The position numbers and the translations under genes were made by a program. A stretch of DNA of 28,451 bases, taken from contig CAZIYJ010000018.1 of NCBI GenBank assembly GCA_964543475.1, positions 1 through 28,451 of the forward strand, given 5' to 3'. This stretch comes from JAYSYM01 sp964543475. Its GTDB lineage: Bacteria > Bdellovibrionota > Bdellovibrionia > Bdellovibrionales > JAMPXM01. Under the pieces are notes generated by a model. The model ran no database searches. It was not told the DNA's origin and worked only from the letters and a program-made list of their open reading frames with translations. Below, one piece after another: positions 6,855-14,346 of this stretch (positions within the stretch are counted from its first letter, which is position 1; each line of letters starts with the position of its first letter).

Positions 6855-7583
6855 ATGGACGAAATCAAAAATCTCTTCCTTCTGATTTTAGCCGGAGCGT
6901 CAGTCGTCAGTTGCGGTTACTTTGGTCCGAGTTCACCAACGCTCACTCAATCAGTTCTCACCCCACAGCAAAAAGCCAGTCTCTCTTACGAAACTGTGCG
7001 AACGGCGGTCTTTACCCAGAGTTGTACTGGCTGTCACGGGTCGTTAGGTGGCGTTAATTTAGAGTCGTACGATTCTGTAATACAAAACCTAGCATTAGTT
7101 GAGCGAGCCGTTTTTCAAACCAAGACAATGCCGAAGGGTTTTTCTTTAACACGAGATCAAGAAGCTATTTTGAAAGCTTGGATTGAAATGGGTGCCCCAG
7201 AAAAACCTGGGCAGGGAACTCCAGCACCTACTCCCGATCCAACTGCGACTCCGGAACCAACACCTGAGCCTACTCCGACTCCGGTACCTGAGCCTCTAAA
7301 GGCAACGTTTGAATCAATTAAGCAGAATGTTTTAACTAACAAGTGTATCTACTGCCACAGTGGAAGTGGGCAAGCTAAACACATCCCGATCGATACGGTC
7401 GACGCTCTAGTAAATTCACCGAGAGAAATTGTAATTCCTGGTAATGCTGATGAGAGCGGCCTCGTGCTTGCGATTGAACGTGATGATGACAAGAGAATGC
7501 CGCCACCTAATGTCGGCAAAAGTTTGTCAGATGACGAAAAGCAAGTGATTAGAGAATGGATCAATAACGGTGCAAGCGATTAA
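6855..7583 (+). CDS. Lipoprotein with two CxxCH haem-binding domains
   Basis: 242 residues from the ATG at 6855 (GGGGAG nine bases upstream). MDEIKNLFLLILAGASVVSC is a lipoprotein signal. Two short cytochrome-c-like modules follow: CTGCHG near residue 57 with MPKGFSLTRDQEAILKAWI, and CIYCHS near 165 with MPPPNVGKSLSDDEKQVIREWI. In each, a Met-Pro about 40-60 residues after the haem motif could be the axial ligand. They are joined by a Pro/Thr/Glu linker (about residues 115-145). This layout matches predicted periplasmic diheme electron carriers of the planctomycete-type cytochrome-domain group. Likely membrane-anchored electron transfer; the partner is unknown. Confidence 0.8.
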   Translation: MDEIKNLFLLILAGASVVSCGYFGPSSPTLTQSVLTPQQKASLSYETVRTAVFTQSCTGCHGSLGGVNLESYDSVIQNLALVERAVFQTKTMPKGFSLTRDQEAILKAWIEMGAPEKPGQGTPAPTPDPTATPEPTPEPTPTPVPEPLKATFESIKQNVLTNKCIYCHSGSGQAKHIPIDTVDALVNSPREIVIPGNADESGLVLAIERDDDKRMPPPNVGKSLSDDEKQVIREWINNGASD

Positions 7584-7616
7584 AAAAAAGCGGGAGTCCG
7601 CTCTAGAACTCCCGCT
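7581..7616 (-). terminator. Rho-independent terminator for the minus-strand gene at 7792-8628
   Basis: AGCGGGAGT (7589-7597) pairs with ACTCCCGCT (7608-7616). Seven or eight A residues at 7582-7589 become a U-tract on the minus-strand transcript, so the classical terminator acts on the gene at 7792-8628, about 175 bases past its stop. A further 7-bp hairpin, CCTTACG/CGTAAGG, lies at 7625-7647. Confidence 0.75.
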
Positions 7617-7791
7617 GAAGGAAACCTTACGGTTACGAAGCGTAAGGCCTTAATGCATAACCAAAATATCCCATGGTCTTATTGTCCGAAAGTCTTGAAT
7701 GGCTATTCCTAATTATCCATTTGCTACCGTTTTGCGGAGCTATCGACTCTCAATCTCTGTTTTCCTGTAATAGTCCGTTCTGTTCGCGGGC

Positions 7792-8628
7792 CTAGCGATA
7801 CAGACTTTGTACAAGCTCGATCATTCTGCGGTTTGAAACAGAGTCTGAAATTTGTGTTTCGACAGTGATAAAATCAATTTTCTTATTAACGGCCCAATCA
7901 GATAAATAGCCAATGTCTCTTGGCCGCTCTAGGATCAAACTCATGTTTGGATTGTTGGCTTGAATAAAGCGATCGTAAGTAGGCTTCAAAGTAGCGATAA
8001 AAAAGTTGTCGATATCCCACTGTGGGTTGACGTTGACATAGCGATTGTCGATATCGATCAATTCTTTCTCAGTCAGGATCGATAACTGGTCGCGGTGTGA
8101 ATGATCATCAGTGTTGTTGTGAAGAGCTACAAGCGAGCCGTATTTTCTTTGCTTCTGAGCAAGCTGGATGTTTCGCACAATCCAGTTAACGAAGTTCTTG
8201 AGTTTTTGAAAGTGCGCAGGGGTAGGAGTGGGCTTTGTCCTTTCGCGCAATCCTTTGTCCGTGAAAATTCGATTCGGGTCGAATTCGTAAGTCACGCTGT
8301 CGATCTTAACTCTCATGTTGCGGCCTGCACCTGCGTGATCAAGATACATTAAAGTGCCACCGTTCTTTCGGACCGCCTCGCTGCCAGTCGTTCTCGCTGT
8401 CACCTCGTTTTCATGCATGTGAAAGAAGAAAAGATCGGTTTTTAGCCTGGGGTAATTAATAACTTTCAATTTTACTAATCCATCGGAGCGAGTACTAAAG
8501 CGGTATTCAAGCACCAATGGATTTGCGCTACTGTAAATTTGATTTCGATAATTCGACGGCAAATCGGAAATAGCGAACGCCGTAGATGCGAATAGGGTAG
8601 TTGTGAGTGCAAACAATATTTTTTTCAT
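7792..8628 (-). CDS. Secreted protein with a possible zinc-hydrolase-like site
   Basis: 278 residues with signal peptide MKKILFALTTTLFASTAFA. The segment FFFHMHENEVTA near residue 70 has HxxE spacing, and VALHNNTDDHSH near 167 offers a later His, the layout of M14/deacylase-type zinc sites. YEFDPNRIFTDKGLRER near 113 provides Asp/Asn/Arg residues typical of substrate binding in that superfamily. I recall unnamed relatives in other phyla with the same HxHENE/DPNRIF pattern, but not a tested function. It has its own terminator and stands alone on the minus strand between two copper gene clusters. A wall-peptide amidase or peptidase role is speculation. Confidence 0.65.
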   Translation of the reverse strand: MKKILFALTTTLFASTAFAISDLPSNYRNQIYSSANPLVLEYRFSTRSDGLVKLKVINYPRLKTDLFFFHMHENEVTARTTGSEAVRKNGGTLMYLDHAGAGRNMRVKIDSVTYEFDPNRIFTDKGLRERTKPTPTPAHFQKLKNFVNWIVRNIQLAQKQRKYGSLVALHNNTDDHSHRDQLSILTEKELIDIDNRYVNVNPQWDIDNFFIATLKPTYDRFIQANNPNMSLILERPRDIGYLSDWAVNKKIDFITVETQISDSVSNRRMIELVQSLYR

Positions 8629-8952
8629 GGATGACCGATCATGACAGCTCAGGCGTGTATTTCAACTAACTTTCGAGACAATAAGGCCCTGCGGGGGTCA
8701 ATGCAGTTTTTAGTCTGAAGAGTTTGCCGCCGATAAGAAAATGCAGACGAAGGTCTAACAGACTTTTAAAAGGGTGTTGTCACTTTCGTTTTGAAAAAGC
8801 AGATCACCGAGCAACAAGTCAACTTGTTAGAGGGTTCAGATTACTGAGGCAGTTAACCATCATTGTAAAAATCTTTTCATACAACTTAATGTAACTAGCG
8901 TCAGATTCCGTGATTGATATGCTTCTTTAAATCTATTTTATGGAGGTCATAA
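8629..8952. other. 324-base divergent intergenic region
   Basis: No convincing gene. It must hold the promoters of the minus-strand gene (starting 8628) and the DUF305 gene at 8953. The only structure I see is an imperfect palindrome AACAAGTCAACTTGTT at 8813-8828 (7 of 8 positions symmetric). GGAGG precedes the ATG at 8953. No CsoR-type operator or -24/-12 promoter was found here. Confidence 0.5.
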
Positions 8953-9540
8953 ATGAAATCACTACTAGCCGCTTTGGCAATTTGTCTTGTTGCTCCCAAC
9001 TCTTTTGCAGATGATGAGCATAAACACTCAGATCACGGAACTATGGATCACAGTCAAATGATGAAAAACATGTCGGGCCCAACTGCTGATGCACATTTTT
9101 TAGATATGATGACTCAGCATCATAAAGATGGAATCGAGATGTCGCAAATGGCTGTCGATAAATCGCAAAATGCTGAACTAAAAAAGATGGCTGAAAAAAT
9201 GGTAAAGGATCAGACAAAAGAAGTAGAGCAGATGCAGAAGTGGAGAACAGATCAGTTTGCATCAGTGCCGGCAATGGATCATGCAATGCCAAAAATGGAT
9301 ATGTCTTCGATGAACGACGCGAAAGGAGCGGAGTTTGATAAAGCATTTTCGAAAATGATGTCGCAGCACCACCAAGACGGAATCAAAATGGCAAATGCTG
9401 CCGCACCAAAGCTTACAAACAAAGAAGTTAAGAAGTTCGCGCAGAACGTTGTCAAAAACCAAACTAAAGAGAAGCAGCATTTGACGAAGTTGCACTCAAA
9501 AATTGGCGGAACATCAAGCGGTTCATCAAAAGCCGAGTAG
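8953..9540 (+). CDS. Secreted DUF305 protein, copy 1
   Basis: 195 residues; signal peptide to about residue 19 (PNSFA), then a Met/His-rich stretch (HKHSDHGTMDHSQMMKNM). Two DUF305 half-domains follow: FLDMMTQHHKDGIEMSQMAV near residue 50 and FSKMMSQHHQDGIKMANAAA near 130, each ending in a QTKE motif, with MDMSS between. The C-terminal tail is Lys/Ser rich. It is closely related to the protein at 14787, in the same order relative to a membrane DUF305 partner, so the pair is a duplicated cassette. Likely a periplasmic copper-binding protein; family function is not established. Confidence 0.87.
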   Translation: MKSLLAALAICLVAPNSFADDEHKHSDHGTMDHSQMMKNMSGPTADAHFLDMMTQHHKDGIEMSQMAVDKSQNAELKKMAEKMVKDQTKEVEQMQKWRTDQFASVPAMDHAMPKMDMSSMNDAKGAEFDKAFSKMMSQHHQDGIKMANAAAPKLTNKEVKKFAQNVVKNQTKEKQHLTKLHSKIGGTSSGSSKAE

Positions 9541-9564
9541 CATTGCTTTTTTTAAGGAGGACAC

Positions 9565-10074
9565 ATGGCTACACGTACTATGGATCATTCAGCGATGGAT
9601 CACTCGACCGCTCACCCAAACCACGCAGTGACGGGCGCAGGACATTATAAGCGATTCGCTATGATGGTGGGTCTATCGTTTATCGCGATGTACATCTTGA
9701 TGTACGCGATGGTCGATGCGTTCTCCAGTGTGTACATGAATATCAATCAGTTCTATATGGCGGGGCTAATGGCAGCTCCGATGGCAGTGATAGAAATTTT
9801 GGTAATGCGATCGATGTATCCAAACAAAAATCTCAATAATTTAATTCTTGTAGGAAGTGTTGCAGCCTTAGGTCTTTTTTGGTTCGGCATTCGATCGCAG
9901 ATTGCTGTCGGCGACCAACAATTTCTGCGCTCAATGATTCCCCATCACTCTGGCGCCATCCTCATGTGCGGAAAAGCAAATCTCACAGATCCGTCGATAA
10001 AAGATCTTTGCAGTGGAATTATGAAGGGCCAAGCAGCAGAAATCGAACAGATGAAATCAATGCTCTCTCGATAA
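9565..10074 (+). CDS. Membrane-anchored DUF305 protein, copy 1
   Basis: 169 residues; AAGGAGG lies six bases before the ATG. A His/Met-rich N-terminus (MDHSAMDHSTAHPNH) precedes three predicted membrane helices at about 33-55, 64-82 and 90-108, followed by a single DUF305 half-domain with FLRSMIPHHSGAILMC near 117-132, plus a second Cys (LCSG) near 150. The gene is 24 bases after copy 1 of the secreted DUF305. Its partner copy at 15391 is nearly identical through the helices and the HHSGAILMC core. A role in holding metal at the inner membrane is inferred. Confidence 0.85.
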   Translation: MATRTMDHSAMDHSTAHPNHAVTGAGHYKRFAMMVGLSFIAMYILMYAMVDAFSSVYMNINQFYMAGLMAAPMAVIEILVMRSMYPNKNLNNLILVGSVAALGLFWFGIRSQIAVGDQQFLRSMIPHHSGAILMCGKANLTDPSIKDLCSGIMKGQAAEIEQMKSMLSR

Positions 10075-10124
10075 TTTCGAGAAGTATTGTCTCGTAATTT
10101 TAAAAATTGCTGGTATCAATTTGG

Positions 10125-10141
10125 CCGGCACACTTGATGCA
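10125..10141 (+). promoter_or_regulatory. Candidate sigma-54 (-24/-12) promoter
   Basis: CCGGCACACTTGATGCA has GG at 10127-10128, ten bases, GC at 10139-10140. It shares TTGGCCGGCACA and the trailing TGCA with the site at 6161-6179. It lies 36 bases before the ATG of the cupredoxin-like gene at 10177. Confidence 0.5.
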
Positions 10142-10176
10142 GAGATTACCTGGTGAGAATTAACAAAGGGGTAAAC

Positions 10177-10521
10177 ATGAATTACAAATTATTACTACTC
10201 ACACTTCTAACTGTTTCAACTGTTGGAGCGACATCTGCAGAGGCTGGTACGACGGTAATCACTGGAACTAAAAAAGGTAAATGTGCACCAGAAATGCCAG
10301 CGGTGAAACCAAAAGTACCGGTAACTATTCAGCTGAAGGGGACAAAGGATAAAACCTTTATGCTCCACTCGGCTTTACTGAACCTACACATGGTTGCAGC
10401 TCCGGGAAAGACAGCTACAGCGGTGATTACTCTTCCGAGTAAAGGTCATTACAGCTTTGTCTGCGGAGATGTAGCTCTACCTGAGAATAAAAGAACTCAG
10501 GGCGGCTTCATGGCGATGTAA
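10177..10521 (+). CDS. Small secreted cupredoxin-like protein
   Basis: 114 residues from the ATG at 10177, preceded by AAAGGGG; a GTG at 10153 lies upstream of the ribosome site and is rejected. Signal peptide to about residue 24. The mature domain, from KCAPEMPAVKP onward, is a beta-rich fold that parallels the last 75 residues of the ankyrin protein at 4468-5712: MLHSALLNLHMVAA against its TAASLDINLMAS, and GHYSFVCGDV against GTYPFECGVH. Here the His after the Cys is replaced, so any copper site would rely on Cys, Met and other His residues. Likely periplasmic metal binding. Confidence 0.72.
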   Translation: MNYKLLLLTLLTVSTVGATSAEAGTTVITGTKKGKCAPEMPAVKPKVPVTIQLKGTKDKTFMLHSALLNLHMVAAPGKTATAVITLPSKGHYSFVCGDVALPENKRTQGGFMAM

Positions 10522-10744
10522 GTTGTTAGGATAGATCTGCTGACCTGTTTAATTTAAAAAGCCGGCTTCTTTCGTTTCAGTGATGCTTGTACCAGCCCTT
10601 ACCTTTAGAAACTGATTTGATTCACGGCTATGCAGGGACGATACTACACTTCGAGAAGGGGACGACTGATTAAAGCTCTAAGGACAGCCGATCTAACTTG
10701 CCAGCTATATGCTAGTAGAGGCTAAGATTGCTTGTGGGGGATCA

Positions 10745-10964
10745 ATGCGCTTTCTAAGTTTACTGGTATTTCTGTCCATTCTGCCAGCCTCAGGTCTAGC
10801 TAATCCAAACCGCGTTAAGCTAAATCTAGTTTCTGAAACAACGATTGAAGCCGGTAAAGCGACTTTACAGTTTACCTTAATCGACACACAGACAAATCAG
10901 CCACTGTCCGCTAACTCCCTCCAAGTCTCTCACGAGAAACTTCTTCATGTTCTTATTTATGATC
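10745..10964 (+). pseudogene. 5' part of a secreted-protein gene disrupted by the IS element
   Basis: The ATG at 10745 follows a GGGGG ribosome site; an upstream in-frame ATG at 10709 has none. MRFLSLLVFLSILPASGLA is a signal peptide. The mature part runs to HEKLLHVLIYDL at the IS edge, then reads about 12 unrelated residues inside the IS to a stop at 11002. The HEKLLH motif resembles secreted proteins found near metal-efflux genes, which normally continue with a HIHPE-type metal motif; that part is missing. Non-functional as it stands. Confidence 0.72.
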
Positions 10965-11005
10965 TGACCGGCCGGGAATATTGCTACCACTTACAATGTT
11001 AGTTC

Positions 11006-11815
11006 TCAGCTGACAAGCGCCATGTTGATCCCTTCAGTTTCTGGAGCTCGTGGAGGTCGTCCACCGAGCGATGAGTGCGGTCTAACTTCGTTATAATGTC
11101 TGCGCCAACGTTCAATCAGAATCTTTGCTTCGAGAAGTGTGAAAAATATTTCTCCGTTCAAAAACTGATCGCGCATTTTTCCGTTGAACGACTCGCAATA
11201 ACCGTTTTCCCATGGTGAACCGGGTGCAATAAACAATGGCTTTACACTTAAAGTTTTAAACCACTTGAGTAACTTTTTAGCCACGAACTCAGGACCGTTG
11301 TCGGATCTTATGTGTTCGGGTATTCCATGCTCGATGAAGAGATCAGCGAGAATGAAAGTTACATCTTGAGAACGAATTCGTCTTGCAACGAACGACGCAA
11401 GACACTCTTTTGTAAATTCATCGATGATGTTCAAAATTCTAAACTTTCTTCCGTCATGAGTTTGCTCACTTACAAAGTCATAACTCCATACATGATTGCG
11501 ATGAGTGGGGCGAAGTCTGATGCATGAGCCGTCACCAAGCCATAGTCTTGCGCGCTTAGGCTGCTTCTGCGGCACCTGCAAACCTTCACGCTGCCAAACT
11601 CGATGCACGCAATCTTTGCCGACGCTAAAGCCTTCAAGCTGAAGCATTGATGTAATCGTTTTGTAACCATATCTTCCGTACTGAGTCGCAAGTTCAACAA
11701 TTCTCTCTCGAAGTCGCTCTTTATCTGGATCAACAATAGCCTGATAGCGCTGAGTTGTACGAAGCTGCCCAATCACCCTGCATGCTAAACGTTCAGATAC
11801 ATTCAGCACACGCAT
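11006..11815 (-). CDS. IS3-family transposase OrfB (DDE integrase core)
   Basis: 269 residues from the first in-frame ATG. Catalytic residues are visible in VWSYDFVSEQTHDGRKFR (first Asp), IRSDNGPEF (second Asp) and SPWENGYCESFNGK (Glu), the DDE triad of the rve integrase fold. The C-terminus has RPHSSLGGRPPRAPE, typical of the IS407 subgroup. The frame is open upstream to 11857 (LLSPARRREAVQHA), so the active product is most likely the OrfAB fusion made by -1 slippage rather than this ORF on its own. The catalytic core appears intact. Confidence 0.92.
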   Translation of the reverse strand: MRVLNVSERLACRVIGQLRTTQRYQAIVDPDKERLRERIVELATQYGRYGYKTITSMLQLEGFSVGKDCVHRVWQREGLQVPQKQPKRARLWLGDGSCIRLRPTHRNHVWSYDFVSEQTHDGRKFRILNIIDEFTKECLASFVARRIRSQDVTFILADLFIEHGIPEHIRSDNGPEFVAKKLLKWFKTLSVKPLFIAPGSPWENGYCESFNGKMRDQFLNGEIFFTLLEAKILIERWRRHYNEVRPHSSLGGRPPRAPETEGINMALVS

Positions 11816-11850
11816 TGCGTGCTGAACAGCTTCGCGTCTGCGTGCAGGGC

Positions 11851-12129
11851 TTAGAAGTTTCCCGAGGCAACTTCTTTCAAAATCGATACTTCAAGTGCTT
11901 GGTTAGCTACGATCTTTTTAAGGCGAGAATTTTCTTGTTCGAGTTCTTTTAATCGCTTTGCTTGATCAACTTTCAAGCCACCGTATTCGTTCTTCCAGCG
12001 GATCACTGTCTGAAGAGTTACACCGATCTTGCGCGCAGCTTCTTCAAGCGTTGTGCCTTTGCCTTGTTCGATCTCGACAGTTCGTAAATGTTGAATAATT
12101 TCTTCCGCGGAATGCTTCTTTCTTGGCAC
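11851..12129 (-). CDS. IS3-family transposase OrfA (HTH DNA-binding)
   Basis: 92 residues: a helix-turn-helix segment (TLEEAARKIGVTLQTVIRWKNEYGG, about residues 26-50) binds the IS ends, then a leucine-zipper-like coil (LKELEQENSRLKKIV) allows multimerisation. It ends at 11851 inside the start of the OrfB frame, just after the slippery heptamer. No defect is visible, so the IS may still be active. Confidence 0.9.
   Translation of the reverse strand: MPRKKHSAEEIIQHLRTVEIEQGKGTTLEEAARKIGVTLQTVIRWKNEYGGLKVDQAKRLKELEQENSRLKKIVANQALEVSILKEVASGNF
11857..11863 (-). promoter_or_regulatory. Programmed -1 frameshift heptamer GGGAAAC
   Basis: In the orfA frame the codons are TCG GGA AAC TTC TAA, so G GGA AAC is an exact X XXY YYZ slippery site three bases before the orfA stop codon. 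A -1 slip continues into CTT CTA AGC, the orfB frame, giving OrfAB. Confidence 0.85.
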
Positions 12130-12193
12130 TTAGGACCTCCGTTTAAGGCCCAGACTAACATATCATCTGGACCGGTTTAAGCCGGCCAGGTCA

Positions 12194-12338
12194 GCTAAAT
12201 GTGCAACTTCAAGCTGTTGTTACATCGGAAGTCACAGTTAATCTAACTAATATCAGTCGCGAAAGAGTTAACGTTTATAACTTTAAAGCGCTAGTTTCGC
12301 CTGATCGAGCGCCGCTTTTCCGTCCTCCAATAGTTTAA
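12194..12338 (+). pseudogene. 3' part of the IS-disrupted gene
   Basis: Right of the IS an open frame (codon phase CAG at 12192) reads QLNVQLQAVVTSEV, VNLTNISRERVNVYNF, ALVSPDRAPLFRPPIV and stops at 12336-12338. It looks like the C-terminal beta-rich end of a secreted protein and follows the N-terminal fragment at 10745. The two phases do not join directly and the expected middle is absent, so part of the gene was probably deleted. Confidence 0.55.
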
Positions 12339-12390
12339 CACTTCTATTCCTAACTTTATTTTTTTTCGATTCATCTCATAGGAGTTACAG

Positions 12391-13215
12391 ATGCGACTAT
12401 TGATTTCGTTCTATTCATTTCTTTTATGTTCAACTGCCTTCGCTCACGGTGTGGCGGAGAGCGACAAACAACGGATGGTCGACGGGGGAATCCTCGATTA
12501 CCTAGTCTTGGGTGCCAAGCACATGGTCACTGGCTACGATCATTTGCTATTTTTGTTCGGAGTAATTTTCTTCCTTACAAAATTTAAAGACATCGTAAAA
12601 TTTATTACGGCGTTTACGCTCGGCCACAGCATCACTTTGATCTTTGCTACCTTCCTTGGAATTACGGCTAACGAGTATCTTGTCGATGCTGTTATTGCTC
12701 TAACCGTAATTTATAAGGGTTTTGATAACATCGATGGATTCCGTAAATATCTAAAGATCAACGCGCCGAATCTGTTGGCGCTAGTATTTATCTTTGGTCT
12801 GATTCACGGGTTTGGTTTATCCACGAGACTTCAGCAGTTGCCGCTAGGAGATCATGGACTCTTAGGAAAAATAATTTCATTTAATGCCGGCGTCGAGTTT
12901 GGACAAATTGCAGCCTTAGCTGTGATGTTGCTAATACTTGCTGGATGGCGTAAGTCTCCATCGTTTAAGCGTTTCAGTATTGCTGCGAATGTTTTGCTGA
13001 TGCTAGCGGGGGCTGCGTTGCTTGTGTATCAGTTGTCGCTATACGCTGAAGATCGACACCATGATCAGCATGAAGGGGAAGAAGCGCACGCAGTAAACCC
13101 AGGAGGGGCTCATGACGAAAGCGTTCCGCACACGCACGAATCTGCTCCGCCACCAGTTGAAGCTCCAGCGCAGGGACATGGCCATGATCACGGGCCGCAT
13201 GGACACAGTCATTAA
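12391..13215 (+). CDS. HupE/UreJ-family membrane transporter with His-rich tail
   Basis: 274 residues; AGGAG precedes the ATG by seven bases. After a signal-like first helix ending in FAHG, about six further hydrophobic helices carry the family motifs AKHMVTGYDHLLFL, FTLGHSITL, GLIHGFGL and FNAGVEFGQ, with conserved His and Asp in the membrane that would move a divalent or monovalent metal. The family includes nickel and cobalt permeases of hydrogenase and urease operons; neither is nearby, so copper-linked or undefined metal transport is more likely here. The last 40 residues are Gly/His rich (QGHGHDHGPHGHSH) and could bind metal. The DUF3147-like gene follows after nine bases. Confidence 0.88.
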   Translation: MRLLISFYSFLLCSTAFAHGVAESDKQRMVDGGILDYLVLGAKHMVTGYDHLLFLFGVIFFLTKFKDIVKFITAFTLGHSITLIFATFLGITANEYLVDAVIALTVIYKGFDNIDGFRKYLKINAPNLLALVFIFGLIHGFGLSTRLQQLPLGDHGLLGKIISFNAGVEFGQIAALAVMLLILAGWRKSPSFKRFSIAANVLLMLAGAALLVYQLSLYAEDRHHDQHEGEEAHAVNPGGAHDESVPHTHESAPPPVEAPAQGHGHDHGPHGHSH

Positions 13216-13224
13216 GGAAATCCG

Positions 13225-13575
13225 ATGTTCTATTTTGTATTGAAGTGCCTACTGTCAGGCTTAATCGTTGGAATTGTTTCGGAAATTGCCAGGCGGTCAT
13301 CAGGCTTTGCCGCGATAATCGCTTCGCTACCTTTAACTTCGATTTTAGCTTTCATATGGATCTATCATGAAAGCGCAGATCTGCCTGCACTTAGTAAGTT
13401 GTCGTTTGAGATTGCGCTGATCGTAGTGCCTTCGATACTTTTTTTCGTAATGTTTTCCGTCCTCTTAAGGTTCGGATGGTCATTCTATCCGAGCCTGCTC
13501 TCGAGCATTGTGGGTCTCGTCGCAGCATACTCAATTTATATGTTTGTCTTGAAGAAATTCGGTATGCAGATTTAG
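13225..13575 (+). CDS. DUF3147-like small membrane protein
   Basis: 116 residues with four predicted membrane helices at about 3-20, 27-47, 62-82 and 88-108. The residues PLTSILAFIWIYHE near 36-49 match the DUF3147 family as I recall it. It starts nine bases after the HupE-like gene with AAGGAA upstream, so the two form an operon. No metal motif or catalytic residues stand out. Function unknown. Confidence 0.72.
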   Translation: MFYFVLKCLLSGLIVGIVSEIARRSSGFAAIIASLPLTSILAFIWIYHESADLPALSKLSFEIALIVVPSILFFVMFSVLLRFGWSFYPSLLSSIVGLVAAYSIYMFVLKKFGMQI

Positions 13576-13612
13576 CAGCGTAAGATTTTAAAAATGCTGG
13601 TAGCTGTCGGTT

Positions 13613-13656
13613 GAGTGTCGCGGTATTGAGACAGTTTTTGGTCTCTTGCGACACTC
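13613..13656 (+). terminator. Two-part hairpin after the HupE-DUF3147 operon
   Basis: GAGTGTCGC (13613-13621) pairs with GCGACACTC (13648-13656), and inside it GAGAC (13628-13632) pairs with GTCTC (13641-13645) around an 8-base loop. It lies 38 bases past the operon stop. There is no U-tract, so it may end or stabilise the transcript or be part of a small RNA. Confidence 0.45.
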
Positions 13657-13728
13657 CTGTACGACAGTCGCTTCATTTCGAGGTAAGTCCTATTAGCTAC
13701 TTAGCTCAGTAAGTTTCGCACTTTTCAT

Positions 13729-13744
13729 TGGAACAAATTTCGCC
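13729..13744 (+). promoter_or_regulatory. Weak candidate sigma-54 promoter
   Basis: TGGAACAAATTTCGCC has GG at 13730-13731, ten bases, then GC at 13742-13743. The -24 half (TGGAAC) matches consensus less well than the site of its paralogue at 26991. Downstream, TGCAC-N7-GTGCA at 13767-13783 is an inverted repeat that could be an activator or repressor site. Confidence 0.3.
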
Positions 13745-13795
13745 TCTAAGCCTAGCAAAATAGCTGCACGCCATGAGTGCATAACAAAGGGGAAA

Positions 13796-14077
13796 ATGAT
13801 GAAATACGTTTTACGATGTCTGCCGTTATTACTATTGGTCGGCGCCAACGGCGTTGCGCAAGCTCAGACCGGGCTCAACAGGGTCACTTGCCTTAGTTCA
13901 GATTTTCGCACTCCTATTTGGACTCGCGAGTATTATATTGAGCTGCAGGATCATTTTCAGAATCTCATAGTTGCTAGAGAACTGATTCGCGAAAATGGGT
14001 GTTCCCTAGGTTTGAAAAACACAATCTACTTTGGGGAATGCCACTCTGTGGGATATGAGCAAATTGTTTGTCGTTAG
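13796..14077 (+). CDS. Small secreted Cys4 protein, paralogue A
   Basis: 93 residues; AAAGGGG precedes the ATG. A signal peptide ends at AQA (about residue 23). The mature 70 residues contain four Cys (VTCLSS, NGCSLG, GECHS, IVCR), probably two disulfides, with the conserved core TPIWTREYYIELQDHFQN and GLKNTIYFGEC. The protein at 27056 matches it in length, Cys positions and most of this core, so both belong to one unnamed family. Each gene is monocistronic behind its own promoter region. Role unknown; it is not Met or His rich and so need not bind copper. Confidence 0.78.
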   Translation: MMKYVLRCLPLLLLVGANGVAQAQTGLNRVTCLSSDFRTPIWTREYYIELQDHFQNLIVARELIRENGCSLGLKNTIYFGECHSVGYEQIVCR

Positions 14078-14346
14078 AACGTCGTAGACAGCCTTGCACG
14101 ATTGTTGTTCAAGTCGCCAAGTAAAAAACAGAGGCCAATTTAAGAGAGTAAAAGTGTCATAGCTATCAAATGTGATGAGGTGACGGCTCATCGCTACTTT
14201 ACTGAAAAAAAAGTTTTAGTTATTCACTGAGACTCGAAATCTCCAATATAAAAATACGTTCACATTCCTACGCTGCGTCTTCTAAATTCATATTCTGTTG
14301 TTTAGTATTTGTTCGAAAACATTTAACGAATAACAGGAGATGAAAG

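Larger units (their letters stand above)
10965..12193 (-). mobile_element. IS3-family insertion sequence, IS407-like subgroup
   Basis: The element is 1229 bases. Ends: TGACCGGCCGG at 10965-10975 and, inverted, TGACCTGGCCGG at 12193-12182, matching with one inserted base, in the TGACC style of IS3 elements. It carries orfA and orfB on the minus strand with a programmed frameshift between them. No 3-5-bp target duplication is visible (GATC on the left, GCTA on the right), which suggests a flanking deletion after insertion. It interrupts a secreted-protein gene. Confidence 0.92.

Noticed and set aside
7157..7342. Antisense ORF of Gly/Val/Ser repeats across the 7.2-kb region
   Set aside because: It is the reverse reading of the Pro/Thr linker in the two-CxxCH lipoprotein and has no ribosome site.
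11755..11952. Plus-strand ORF inside the IS
   Set aside because: It lies antisense to orfA/orfB, has no homology cue and is a shadow of the transposase frames.
12391..13215. Nickel/urease or hydrogenase accessory HupE
   Set aside because: The family matches, but no urease or hydrogenase gene is nearby; the context is copper, so nickel was not claimed.
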